Shown: piece after piece, positions 46,740 through 54,959 of the stretch
Numbering within the stretch: position 1 is the stretch's first letter
How the letters are laid out: every line of letters starts with the position of its first letter
Assembly (NCBI RefSeq): GCF_000520955.1
Contig: NZ_JACC01000044.1
Span: 1 to 55,051, forward strand
Source: Aquimarina pacifica
GTDB lineage: Bacteria; Bacteroidota; Bacteroidia; Flavobacteriales; Flavobacteriaceae
Length of the DNA: 55,051 bases
Reading direction: 5' to 3'
Notes under the pieces: model-generated
Databases searched by the model: none
What the model was told of the DNA's origin: nothing
The model's input: only the letters and a program-made list of their open reading frames with translations
Translations under genes and position numbers: made by a program

Positions 46740-46927
46740 TAAGGGTTGAGCCTATCAACAAAAATTTTCTCTACCACATGTTTGATTTTTTTTGAGACAG
46801 AAAGGGCATAATCTGGATAATAAGTACACCCCGTAGAAAACCAGAAACCCATCATTGGTAAGGGGTACCCCCATACCGATAAGGGGGGTAGCCTATACGA
46901 TCATGGTTCGAGTTGATATTATATAAC

Positions 46928-46954
46928 CTCGAAGTGATCCTGTATCACTTCGAG
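46928..46954. repeat. 11-bp perfect inverted repeat
   Basis: CTCGAAGTGAT (46928-46938) and ATCACTTCGAG (46944-46954) form a perfect hairpin with a 5-nt loop. Its motif (TCGAA next to GATC/GATCA) is shared with the tandem array 100 bp downstream. No T run follows. Confidence 0.6.
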
Positions 46955-47054
46955 AAGATCATAAGACCTTAATAATTGATAATATATCGCTTAGATCCGA
47001 TACAAAGACCCAACAAACCGATCCGTTTTGGGGTCATGACCCTAAATATATCCC

Positions 47055-47138
47055 TTCGAACCACCTTACGATCACTTCGAAGGACCTTGGGATCAGCTCG
47101 AACCCTTTCGGGATCAGCTCGAAGTACTTTTGCGATCC
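47055..47138. repeat. 21-bp tandem repeat array
   Basis: Four imperfect units begin with TTCGAA or CTCGAA at 47055, 47076, 47097 and 47118, exactly 21 bp apart. Each is followed by a C/T-rich spacer and GATC (47070, 47091, 47112, 47134). A further TTCGAA occurs at 47160. The units thus place a GATC and a TCGA site on the same DNA face every two helical turns. Confidence 0.65.
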
Positions 47139-47202
47139 TTTGTAGGATGCTTTTGGTGATTCGAAAGGGGATATGAACGCTTCAAAATGTCTTAGTATCA
47201 AA

Positions 47203-47230
47203 AAAACCACTTCAAGACAGAAGTGGTTTT
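47203..47230 (-). terminator. Terminator after the conserved hypothetical gene
   Basis: AAAACCACTT pairs perfectly with AAGTGGTTTT (8-nt loop) and is followed on the minus strand by a run of T. It lies 58 nt beyond the stop of the gene ending at 47289. Confidence 0.75.
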
Positions 47231-47288
47231 ATCTCTGTGTATCATGTTGTACTATAGAGAAGGGGTCATCAATATACTTAGGATATAT

Positions 47289-47780
47289 TTATGCCGACGT
47301 ATCCTCTGTTATCGGCTCAGGTGAGGCACCACTTTTCTTAAAAAGCACTTTCATGTCGTTGTATACTGTTTTTGCACCGGGTTCGTTTTCCCCAGCTAGG
47401 TATCGCATCATTCTATAAAAGCTCAAAGAATTAGTATAATTATCATAATCCAGCAAGGTTTTGGTATCAACAAGTTGTTGCGCCAGGTTTTCTAATAATT
47501 GTACATGTGTTTCTATTTGCTGTCTGGTGGTATAATCACGATCAAACTCCTCTTTATCCAAAAATCGTGGAATCCAATCAGGATGTTGCTCCATATAATT
47601 TTTTGCTTTATCTACGATCAGTTTATTTTGATTGGCGATACGACCATATTGTCCGCGTTGGTCTGGTGTAAGATTTACCGTTTTACCCGATAATACTTCT
47701 TTGATCAGTTGCATTCCTTGGGTTAGTTTGTCTAATTCTTCTTTTGTAAAGGTTACACTAATTAGGTTTTCTAATGCCAT
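47289..47780 (-). CDS. Conserved hypothetical cytoplasmic protein
   Basis: This 163-residue protein without signal peptide or membrane segment is largely alpha-helical. It includes the conserved-looking segments VNLTPDQRGQYGRIANQNKLIVDKA and DTKTLLDYDNYTNSLSFYR. I recall similar Bacteroidota hypothetical proteins that start MALENLIS, but no function is known to me. It is monocistronic with a hairpin terminator and diverges from the toxin-locus genes. Confidence 0.7.
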   Translation of the reverse strand: MALENLISVTFTKEELDKLTQGMQLIKEVLSGKTVNLTPDQRGQYGRIANQNKLIVDKAKNYMEQHPDWIPRFLDKEEFDRDYTTRQQIETHVQLLENLAQQLVDTKTLLDYDNYTNSLSFYRMMRYLAGENEPGAKTVYNDMKVLFKKSGASPEPITEDTSA

Positions 47781-48081
47781 ATGTCTTTGTTTTTATGGAT
47801 TATACATTCTTTTCTAATACGTAAGTGTCTTGAGCAGTTTAATTGTTACCACCGAATTATAAAAAAGATAATTTTCTAAAAAAAAGACGCTCCTATACAG
47901 ATATCTGTATGGGGATCAGAGGTCTCGCTTGTATGTTTGTAGCATCAAAAGATATTCTATGTCGTATCATGTTGTTTACTATGCTGTGAAGAAAAGGGTA
48001 TTCTTGGCTACACATAAAAAAATAAATTGAAGTAAAGCAGAGTAATCACACACATATTTTAACCTTTTAAAAAGAAAACAA
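47781..48081. other. Divergent regulatory region of the toxin locus
   Basis: This 301-bp AT-rich region lies between the hypothetical gene (-) and the toxin-locus operon (+). It holds a 16-bp perfect palindrome and a -7 element 22 bp downstream of it (listed next). No open frame was recognised. Confidence 0.5.
47895..47939 (+). promoter_or_regulatory. Palindrome and -7 element upstream of the toxin-locus operon
   Basis: ATACAGATATCTGTAT (47895-47910) is a perfect 16-bp palindrome. TATGTTTG (47932-47939) matches TAnnTTTG. The palindrome sits where the -33 element would be, and no TTTG is there, so it could be an activator or repressor site. The predicted leader is about 135 nt long. Confidence 0.5.
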
Positions 48082-49821
48082 ATGAAACAATCCACTTTAT
48101 GGGGCGTACTACTACCCATTTTTTTGTGTATGTATATAGGTCATGCACAAAGCACACCACCTACCTGCTATAATGAGGCATCAGCAATACTTAAGTATCA
48201 AGCAGATTTTAAGCACTATCCCGATGATGTATTAGAGGCTATTATCGAATCTATAGAATCTTGTATAACAGATTCGACGGATAGAAGCTTAGTTCGATAT
48301 GTACTGGGGCTTTTATATCTAGAGTTAGATAACAATGCAGGGGTATATACTGGGATTCAGTACCTAGAACTATCCTCTAGTGACTACCACCTAGAGACTA
48401 ATTTACTACTTGGGACCATATATGCTACTGGGTTGTATGATCAATACACAAACTGGTACAAGGCACAACTTTATTTTAGTAGAGCCTTATATACTGATGC
48501 CGATAATGCTATTGCCAATTATGCCATGGGGTATATCAAGCTCAAGAATCTTTGGTATGTAGACTATGATAATAATGATGAGGTAGCAAGAAGCTATTTT
48601 TCTGCCAGTAGCCACCCCATGGCAAAGCATTGGTTAGCGATTCTTTATTATTATGGGATTGGTGGCGAAAAAGATCAAGAGCAAGCATTGACACTACTAG
48701 AGGAGAATGCTATTTTTAATAGCCAAAGCTTATTAGAATTTCTACCCAATCAACCCACAGATTGGATCTCAATATCCGATGGTGTAGATCAGGCACTACG
48801 TGCCTATACCAGTGATACCCCATCATACACTCCCGATTATGATAAATTAACAGGAACCTATCAAGGCCATTTGATTGAATATGATTGGGCATTGACAGGG
48901 GTGAGAAGAGATATCCCTTTCACCCTGATTGTCGCATTAGAAGATGTAACCCCTGTAATAAAGCCTATGAATTATGAGTTGATCATTGATGGTAATAGCT
49001 ATACGGGTATAGGTGAGGTTGCCTTAAATACTCTGCGCTTTGATAATCTGTCTATTGCGCTACCAAGATTGTATCAGGATCATCCCGATACACCTACGAT
49101 AACATATACTATAGACGAATTCCGTTTTAAAGAGGCAATGATAGAGGGAGAATCTATGTTTATTGCCAAAACAGAGAATTGTATAGCCGAGGAATGGGGC
49201 GAACCTGTAAGAAATCTAAAAATGGTATTCGACAAAACTGCCGATGATACTTGGGATGAAGAAGATCCCGAAATACCCGAGGAATATTTTACGATCACTC
49301 CCAACCCTTTTGATAGTTATTTCTTTGTGCTATTTGGGGTTGATTTGGATCTCGATGCAGATATTGGAGTCTATGATGCCAATGGCAGTGAATACTTTTA
49401 TACCTCAGATTTGCACATGTATTATATAGAGAATGAAGATGAGCTGCGAATAAATACCGAAGACTGGCCAAACGGTACTTATATGGTGCGTACTCAGATT
49501 CATGGAGCGGCATATACCAAAACTATTGTCAAAGAAACATTAGAAGATTCTGAAACAACAGAAGCATATATCAGGATTTCTCCCAACCCTTTTAGCAGTC
49601 ATTTTTACGTTCGTTTAAGATCAGGAATCTATGATATACCCCATTCAGACCTCGGAGTGTATGATTTTTATGGCAATGAATACTACTATACCCCAGATTT
49701 GTTTATGTATGCGGTTGATGATAGAATAACCATTGAGACTGACGGCTGGCCTAGTGGAATGTATATAGTTCGGATCAATACCATGGACGAACCTTATGCT
49801 ACTATCATTGTTAAAGAATAA
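48082..49821 (+). CDS. Secreted Sel1/TPR-like protein with two tandem T9SS sorting tails
   Basis: This 579-residue protein starts with a Sec signal peptide (cleavage after GHAQ near 23). Helical repeats of the Sel1/TPR type follow (about 25-225; LGLLYLE, LLLGTIYATGLYD, AMGYIKLK and LAILYYYGIGGEKDQEQAL), then a beta-rich domain (about 240-395). Two tandem copies of a type A sorting domain (about 400-485 and 494-579) end the protein. Each starts with an (S/T)PNPF motif and ends in GxYxVR...TIxVKE. The copies are 94 residues apart. One such tail is normal for T9SS cargo and two are unusual. It is the first gene of the toxin locus, 25 bp upstream of the toxin gene, and may act with it. Confidence 0.82.
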   Translation: MKQSTLWGVLLPIFLCMYIGHAQSTPPTCYNEASAILKYQADFKHYPDDVLEAIIESIESCITDSTDRSLVRYVLGLLYLELDNNAGVYTGIQYLELSSSDYHLETNLLLGTIYATGLYDQYTNWYKAQLYFSRALYTDADNAIANYAMGYIKLKNLWYVDYDNNDEVARSYFSASSHPMAKHWLAILYYYGIGGEKDQEQALTLLEENAIFNSQSLLEFLPNQPTDWISISDGVDQALRAYTSDTPSYTPDYDKLTGTYQGHLIEYDWALTGVRRDIPFTLIVALEDVTPVIKPMNYELIIDGNSYTGIGEVALNTLRFDNLSIALPRLYQDHPDTPTITYTIDEFRFKEAMIEGESMFIAKTENCIAEEWGEPVRNLKMVFDKTADDTWDEEDPEIPEEYFTITPNPFDSYFFVLFGVDLDLDADIGVYDANGSEYFYTSDLHMYYIENEDELRINTEDWPNGTYMVRTQIHGAAYTKTIVKETLEDSETTEAYIRISPNPFSSHFYVRLRSGIYDIPHSDLGVYDFYGNEYYYTPDLFMYAVDDRITIETDGWPSGMYIVRINTMDEPYATIIVKE

Positions 49822-49846
49822 TTCATCATATCAAAATCAAAAACAA

Positions 49847-52516
49847 ATGAAATTTATATATAAAATCATGATGATAGGTATGTTCTGCCTACTATCAAAT
49901 CAAACCCATGCCCAGATTGTACAATATTCTGATGATGGTACCCAGACCTTTATGGATGGTAAGAGTACAGAAGTAGAAGGAGGAGGTTTCGAAATCACAT
50001 GTGATTGTTGGTCTCCTGTCGAGTTTCTTGTTTTTGAACAACAGCTAAGTTTATCAGAAATAGCAGAAAGAGAGTACTTAGATACTAAAAGAGACATTTT
50101 TACAGAAGAAATCGAGAGTCGACTCAATGAAGAGTTTAGTAACTATAGAGAGGCACAAGAATCCTTTTTTAACACTATTAATGTATTAGTTCGAGGCCCT
50201 GCCAATGGTTATTATAACAACTTGGAAAACTATTGGGAAAATGAAATACCACATGATGATGATGGGTATAAAGAAAACGTAAAAGACCTAACGCTTCTCG
50301 AAGCATACAAAGAAGATAAAGAACGTTTGGGAAATGGAGAAGAAGCATTGTATGATTTTGGGACTCTTAGACTCAACGGAGAATCTCTAAATTCGGATTT
50401 AGATCACAATATAGATGAATTGTCTACTATTGTATCTAATCAATTTCAGAACAGAAAAGCCTTATTTACCTATTTAGGAAAGATAGCATACGCAGAAGAG
50501 AATGAAATTTTTGAAAACATCATTACCGATCATCTTCTGGATCATTATTATGCACATGGTTATAAAGACGAAATCAAGTTAATGACTAAATATTTGATTA
50601 TCGAAAATGGTGGATCTTCGGTTATAGATCATGCCGCATTATCGGGTCTCCCTGAGGCATATGATCCGGGAGCCTATGATTTTACAGAGACATTTACGGA
50701 TAGAATCACATCTATTCCTACTAGTGCTATTTCAGAGATCACACCTTATAATGCGAGTGTAGAGGATGCAATGTTTGATGCAGGACTTGATATGGTAAAA
50801 GCAACATCTCAATCATTTACTGCAATCGCAGAGGTAGAAACAGAGTTGCGTAATGTCTTAGAACGACAAAACTATAGTGCTCCTGCTTTTGATATGATAG
50901 AGGGGGCATTAGATTCATACGCAGGAGGATTAGATCAAGAATGGGAGCGAGTTACGTTTCATCTAAGTGATACTCCCAATTCTTATATGAGATACCAGGT
51001 TGCTACGAATCAAGATAGGGCTTTTCAGATGCGTTATGGATCAGGAGAAGATATAGAAAATAGACAACAGGGAATCGGTAATCTATTGTACCAATTGTCT
51101 CATCTAGATGATGCAGCCCCAGAGGTAACGGCAGTTCATATTCGTAATATGCTTAGAGATAGTACAGATGAGTTTGATCTCTATGATTATTTTACCATTG
51201 ATCAGATCAATGCATTATTTGAACTGCAATATGTAGCACCCTATACATGGGTATCTGATGAGGTAATAAGAGTACATTTTGCAGGAGATATTGGTCAAAC
51301 ATTATGGGGACATGGTCTAACATTTCCAGACTGGTTAGCTATTCCCTATGCTGTAGAAGGCGCCATAGCATTAAGTAACGAAGAGGAGTTTGATTTTGAG
51401 TTTAGAGGGATGGTGTATGATTTGGTGAACACGCTAGACCTCGATGGTACTCAAGAGAATTGGTTGATTGCGCATGAGGAGCAGGGGAGAATGCTTAATA
51501 CTTTTATCCAGAATCAGACAACCAACAATCAGATACCAGAGGATGTAAAAACGCTTGCAGGAGAAATTATCGAGTTTGGTTTGGCAAACACTTCTAATGA
51601 TTTAGCGAATAATATAACAAATGATATTCTTACGACTTTAAACAACAATACATCTTTTGACATTAGCCAATACATAAAAAATGAAAATTTTATCGAAACT
51701 GGATATATAATAGATGGTTCATGTTGCTTAAGTGATGAGTTTATAATGGCTGATCCTTTGTATGGCAGCGAATTAGGGATAGATATGATTAATAATGCAG
51801 TAGATGGATTTGGTAATTTAATGATTGCTTTTTTTACTTATGGTATCAGTGATACATTGGAGGGGGAGATTATCAGAAAACTCATAGAGAAAATGGGAGT
51901 AGAAATAGAAGCGGATGTAGATGATCAAACTCTTGGAGAACTATACCAAATCAAAAAAAGAGACCGTAATATTGTGGTAGAGTATGAAACAGGTTTTGTG
52001 ACTAACCTTATTGACTTAGGTTTTTCAACTTTAGATGTAGTAACCATACTTTCACCATCTAGGGGTGCAGGTGCATATTTAGCTGTAAATGGAGGTAATA
52101 GAATAACAGCAATAGCGCTGAGGAATTATTTACTACGATTAAAAAATATCGCAGAAACTACCTTAGCTGGCGGTAGAGGTTATAGAACATTTGATGCTTT
52201 TAAGAAAGCAGAAGGAAATGCGTCGTCTGGAAATGCCTTACATCATATAGTTGAGCAAAACGGTTTTCAAGGGCTTAATCCGCAAAAATTTGGAAAAGTA
52301 AATATTCATAATACTAAAAATATTTTGGATATACCTACTGGAAATGGTACTTTACATGATAACGTTACTAGATATTATGGTCGAATACATGATTTTACAG
52401 ACGGCAAAAGGTTTAGAGAATGGATAAAGGATAAAACATTTAAAGAACAATATGAAATTGGTTTAGATGTATTAAGGCAATATGGATGGGACGGAATTAC
52501 AGGAGTAATTGATTGA
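49847..52516 (+). CDS. Polymorphic toxin with C-terminal HH-motif nuclease domain
   Basis: This 889-residue protein has a Sec signal peptide ending THAQ (about 1-22) at ATG 49847. The frame opens at 49796, but the leader region begins at 49847. The long acidic N-terminal and middle region (about 25-770) is not recognised and contains no T9SS tail. The last 100 residues resemble an HNH/ENDO VII-like toxin domain: GNALHHIVEQN with His799-His800, then NIHNTKNILDIPTGNGTLHD and RYYGRIHDFTDGKRFREW. This domain type is known from polymorphic toxins that cut nucleic acids in rivals. The DUF2019-like immunity candidate starts 24 bp after the stop. Confidence 0.8.
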   Translation: MKFIYKIMMIGMFCLLSNQTHAQIVQYSDDGTQTFMDGKSTEVEGGGFEITCDCWSPVEFLVFEQQLSLSEIAEREYLDTKRDIFTEEIESRLNEEFSNYREAQESFFNTINVLVRGPANGYYNNLENYWENEIPHDDDGYKENVKDLTLLEAYKEDKERLGNGEEALYDFGTLRLNGESLNSDLDHNIDELSTIVSNQFQNRKALFTYLGKIAYAEENEIFENIITDHLLDHYYAHGYKDEIKLMTKYLIIENGGSSVIDHAALSGLPEAYDPGAYDFTETFTDRITSIPTSAISEITPYNASVEDAMFDAGLDMVKATSQSFTAIAEVETELRNVLERQNYSAPAFDMIEGALDSYAGGLDQEWERVTFHLSDTPNSYMRYQVATNQDRAFQMRYGSGEDIENRQQGIGNLLYQLSHLDDAAPEVTAVHIRNMLRDSTDEFDLYDYFTIDQINALFELQYVAPYTWVSDEVIRVHFAGDIGQTLWGHGLTFPDWLAIPYAVEGAIALSNEEEFDFEFRGMVYDLVNTLDLDGTQENWLIAHEEQGRMLNTFIQNQTTNNQIPEDVKTLAGEIIEFGLANTSNDLANNITNDILTTLNNNTSFDISQYIKNENFIETGYIIDGSCCLSDEFIMADPLYGSELGIDMINNAVDGFGNLMIAFFTYGISDTLEGEIIRKLIEKMGVEIEADVDDQTLGELYQIKKRDRNIVVEYETGFVTNLIDLGFSTLDVVTILSPSRGAGAYLAVNGGNRITAIALRNYLLRLKNIAETTLAGGRGYRTFDAFKKAEGNASSGNALHHIVEQNGFQGLNPQKFGKVNIHNTKNILDIPTGNGTLHDNVTRYYGRIHDFTDGKRFREWIKDKTFKEQYEIGLDVLRQYGWDGITGVID

Positions 52517-52540
52517 AAGTAGGTACAAAATAATTATATT

Positions 52541-52891
52541 ATGAAATTTGAAAATATAGAAGATGCTAAAAAAGAATTGGTTAAATCTGTTTTAGCAGAG
52601 TATGAAGCGACTATTAATGGAGATGATAAACTTCAAGAAAAAAATATTTTAAGAGCTTTTAAAATTAATGATTACATAAAAAATAATTTTGATTTAAAGG
52701 ATTTAAAAGATTTACTAGACTATAATCATCCTAAAGTACAAATTTGGACTGCTAAATTATTACTTCCGATTTATGAAGATATAGCATTAAAAGTATTAGA
52801 TGACATTAGTAAAAAAGGTGTTGCTCATTGTTCCTCTAATGCCAGAATTATGTACTGTGAATGGACAAAGCAACCTATTACCTTTTTGTAG
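52541..52891 (+). CDS. DUF2019-like immunity protein
   Basis: This 116-residue cytoplasmic helical protein has the HEAT-like pattern of the DUF2019 family. LKDLLDYNHPKVQIWTAKLLLPI is followed by ALKVLDDISKKG and a C-terminal MYCEW segment, all in the expected order. DUF2019 domains are proposed immunity proteins beside polymorphic toxins. Its place directly after the toxin supports a toxin-immunity pair. Codon use is AT-rich compared with the upstream genes, consistent with a mobile immunity module. Confidence 0.75.
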   Translation: MKFENIEDAKKELVKSVLAEYEATINGDDKLQEKNILRAFKINDYIKNNFDLKDLKDLLDYNHPKVQIWTAKLLLPIYEDIALKVLDDISKKGVAHCSSNARIMYCEWTKQPITFL

Positions 52892-52913
52892 TGTGAATAT
52901 TAGATGTTTTATG

Positions 52914-52951
52914 AATTTTTCCGTGAGTTTATCAAACCTCACGGAAAAATT
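52914..52951. repeat. 14-bp perfect inverted repeat after the immunity gene
   Basis: AATTTTTCCGTGAG (52914-52927) and CTCACGGAAAAATT (52938-52951) pair perfectly around a 10-nt loop. T residues lie on the 5' side and A residues on the 3' side of the plus-strand hairpin, so it is not a classic intrinsic terminator. Confidence 0.6.
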
Positions 52952-53014
52952 TAAGTTAAAGAAACAAAATGATATTAAGAAGTAACCAATGAAACTAAAG
53001 AAAATTAAATTGTA

Positions 53015-53326
53015 ATGAACTTGAATTATAACAACAACAAATCCATATATTTAGGGGGTTTTTCGATTCTTTTTATTTTAATATTTGTAATGATTTCAAC
53101 ACTTAATACTGCATATAATGATATTATTACTTTGGTGTCTGGATTGTTTTTGATTTGCGGAGTTATTGTTTCAATTTTTGGTTTAATTTTTAGTTTTAAG
53201 GAATTCAAAAGCAATAAAATTATTAAAGGTCTTTTTTCACTCTTATTAAATATTACAATTCCTTTATTTGTCTTTATTTTATTGATAATGAATGGAATTG
53301 ATATCTACAGAGCACTTTTTGAATAA
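53015..53326 (+). CDS. Small membrane protein of the toxin locus
   Basis: This 103-residue protein has three hydrophobic helices (about 11-31, 34-58 and 74-95), an Asn-rich N-terminus and a short C-terminal tail IYRALFE. No family is recognised. It sits between the DUF2019-like gene and the toxin fragment, so it may be an immunity protein against a membrane-acting toxin that has been lost, or simply another cargo gene. AT-rich codon use sets it apart from the housekeeping genes. Confidence 0.55.
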   Translation: MNLNYNNNKSIYLGGFSILFILIFVMISTLNTAYNDIITLVSGLFLICGVIVSIFGLIFSFKEFKSNKIIKGLFSLLLNITIPLFVFILLIMNGIDIYRALFE

Positions 53327-54223
53327 GTTTATAATGCCTCCAGAACACATACCAATTTAGACGGACGACAAGTAACTGAGTTTAGGCTTGATAATGGGGA
53401 TTTTATTGCCAGAGGAGATTATGCCAACTGTACATATTGCTCTGAATCTGCATTAAGAACTATGTATAGACCTTCTACCTCTATGGAATGGTTTGATATT
53501 ATTGTACCAGCAAGAATTTCTACTGATGCTCAACCCTTTGATTTTGTGATAGACAAATTTTGGGATGGAGCTAGGTTTGTAGGAAGGTATCTAATACCAT
53601 TAGAAGATGCTATTATTCTTGTTGGTGGTAGAGATTTTGATAATGTGGCTGCTAATGAATATTTTGCAGGCGGTATGCTTGTGATTGGTTTGATTCCTGG
53701 AGGTAAATTTGTAAAACCTATCTCCAAAATTGTCAAAGGTACAGCAGCTTGGGGTAAGGTGATTAAGGTAGGAGATAAAACGGTGCACCTAGCATATAAG
53801 ATCGTTAATGATGTAGTGGATTTTGGGAGTCGTAGCAAATTAGGGCAACTGCTGATCAAAAACACCGGAGAAGAAGCCCATCATATGATCCCATGGGCAT
53901 TAAGAGAAAACCCTGTAGTTCAGGAAGCTGCCTATGCAGGATTCCATATGAATGATGTGATTAATGGCAAGGTACTGACCAAATATTCATCTCTGACCCC
54001 TGATGGGATCCATGCTAATCATCCGGCGTACACGGAAGTAGTAGAATTCTTAACGCAAAAATTTAGATTAGAAACTCCTAATTTCTCCTCAGAAATGGCG
54101 AAGGATTTTCTAGAAGTTGAATTGATTCCAGATTTGGATTATTATATTGAGGCGGCAAAAGTTTCAGGTTTGACCTTAAACGAGTATTTTAAACAATTTG
54201 TAAAACCAATATATGGACTATAA
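53327..54223 (+). pseudogene. Orphan AHH-nuclease toxin tip without N-terminus
   Basis: The frame is open from 53327, just after an in-frame TAA, and its first methionine is at 53462. The 45 codons before it read as protein-like sequence (LDGRQVTEFRLDNGDFIARG and so on), so the original coding region was longer and its 5' part is missing. After ATG 53462 come a pretoxin-like region and the AHH nuclease motif EEAHHMIPWALRENP (His140-His141) with GFHMNDVINGKVL and HANHPAYTEVVEFL. This fits pfam14412 (AHH, HNH/ENDO VII group). There is no signal peptide. It could be a silent toxin tip for recombination, or be translated from 53462 as a 253-residue protein. It overlaps its immunity gene by 11 bp. 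Confidence 0.75.
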
Positions 54224-54884
54224 TAAGTTTTATTCTATAGCAGGGAGTAGTGAATTAAAGACGATAGGATTTTATCCACAAGCAGAATACAAAAAGGGGT
54301 ATAACCCTAGAAGAAACGGAAGTTTTAGTTTTAGGGGGCATGAGTTTCCTGATTTTGTACCTAATCTAGAATTGCAAATACATGATAAAGCGTTTCTTAC
54401 AGACTACATAAACTTTTTGGTACTTCCTTTTGGAATGGTTGTAAGCAAAAAAATGAAAGTGGTATTGGATAAGCATATATTGCCCAAGCATCATTTCTAT
54501 AAAACAAAGGTGTATCACAGAAATAATATCTATGAGTATTATTGGTTACATTTTATTGTTGATGATTTTTGGGAATATTTAGATAAAGAAAAGTCTTACG
54601 GAGAAGTAATTTCTTTAAACATTACAGAGCTTACTGTAGAAAAAAAAGTACCTATCCAATCAAGAGAACAAATTATTTTTGAAGGTAAGAAGTATCGAGT
54701 TCCTAAAGTTTTAAGTTTAGGAAAAATAATTATGAAACAGAACTTTGTAAAGTATGATTTATATCAACTGCAAACGATCAGTTATAATACTATAATCAGT
54801 GAAAACCTAAAAAATGCTTTGCTAGAAGAAGGCTTAACTGGATTTGAGTTAAAACCTTTTCCTAAGTTTAGGGTAGAAGAGTAA
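54213..54884 (+). CDS. Probable immunity protein for the AHH toxin (Imm43-like)
   Basis: This 223-residue cytoplasmic protein starts 11 bp inside the end of the AHH toxin frame, the tight overlap expected for a toxin-immunity pair. Its N-terminus (FYSIAGSSELKTIGFYPQ) is repeated in the next, truncated gene. The layout recalls immunity family Imm43, but I am unsure of that family. No catalytic motif is seen. A hairpin terminator follows. Confidence 0.65.
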   Translation: MDYNKFYSIAGSSELKTIGFYPQAEYKKGYNPRRNGSFSFRGHEFPDFVPNLELQIHDKAFLTDYINFLVLPFGMVVSKKMKVVLDKHILPKHHFYKTKVYHRNNIYEYYWLHFIVDDFWEYLDKEKSYGEVISLNITELTVEKKVPIQSREQIIFEGKKYRVPKVLSLGKIIMKQNFVKYDLYQLQTISYNTIISENLKNALLEEGLTGFELKPFPKFRVEE

Positions 54885-54896
54885 ATATGAATACTA

Positions 54897-54937
54897 GAAA
54901 ACTGCTTTTCTGTAAGGTAGTTTTCTTTGTTTTTGTT
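54897..54937 (+). terminator. Rho-independent terminator after the immunity gene
   Basis: GAAAACTGC pairs with GTAGTTTTC (9 bp with one G-U pair, 11-nt loop) and is followed by a T-rich tract. It lies 13 nt after the immunity stop and separates it from the next paralogous gene. Confidence 0.7.
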
Positions 54938-54959
54938 TAAGATAAAGGATTTTATAAAA

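Larger units (their letters stand above)
46579..47202. other. Repeat-rich intergenic region
   Basis: Downstream of the macroglobulin gene lies a stretch with locally higher GC. It holds a dispersed-repeat-like element (46659-46739), a GGGGTACCCC palindrome at 46862-46871, a hairpin (46928-46954) and a 21-bp tandem array (47055-47138). A TTG-started open frame through it (46976-47176) has a 7-residue period set by the repeat and is unlikely to be a gene. Confidence 0.55.

Noticed and set aside
47055..47165. Possible CRISPR array
   Set aside because: Units are tandem with no unique spacers of constant length, and no cas gene is present.
46976..47176. Open frame through the 21-bp repeats with a 7-residue period
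   Set aside because: It starts at TTG, has no domain, and the period is explained by the 21-bp DNA repeat.
47173..47418. Plus-strand frame opposite the end of the conserved hypothetical gene
   Set aside because: It crosses a terminator hairpin and lies antisense to a better-supported gene.
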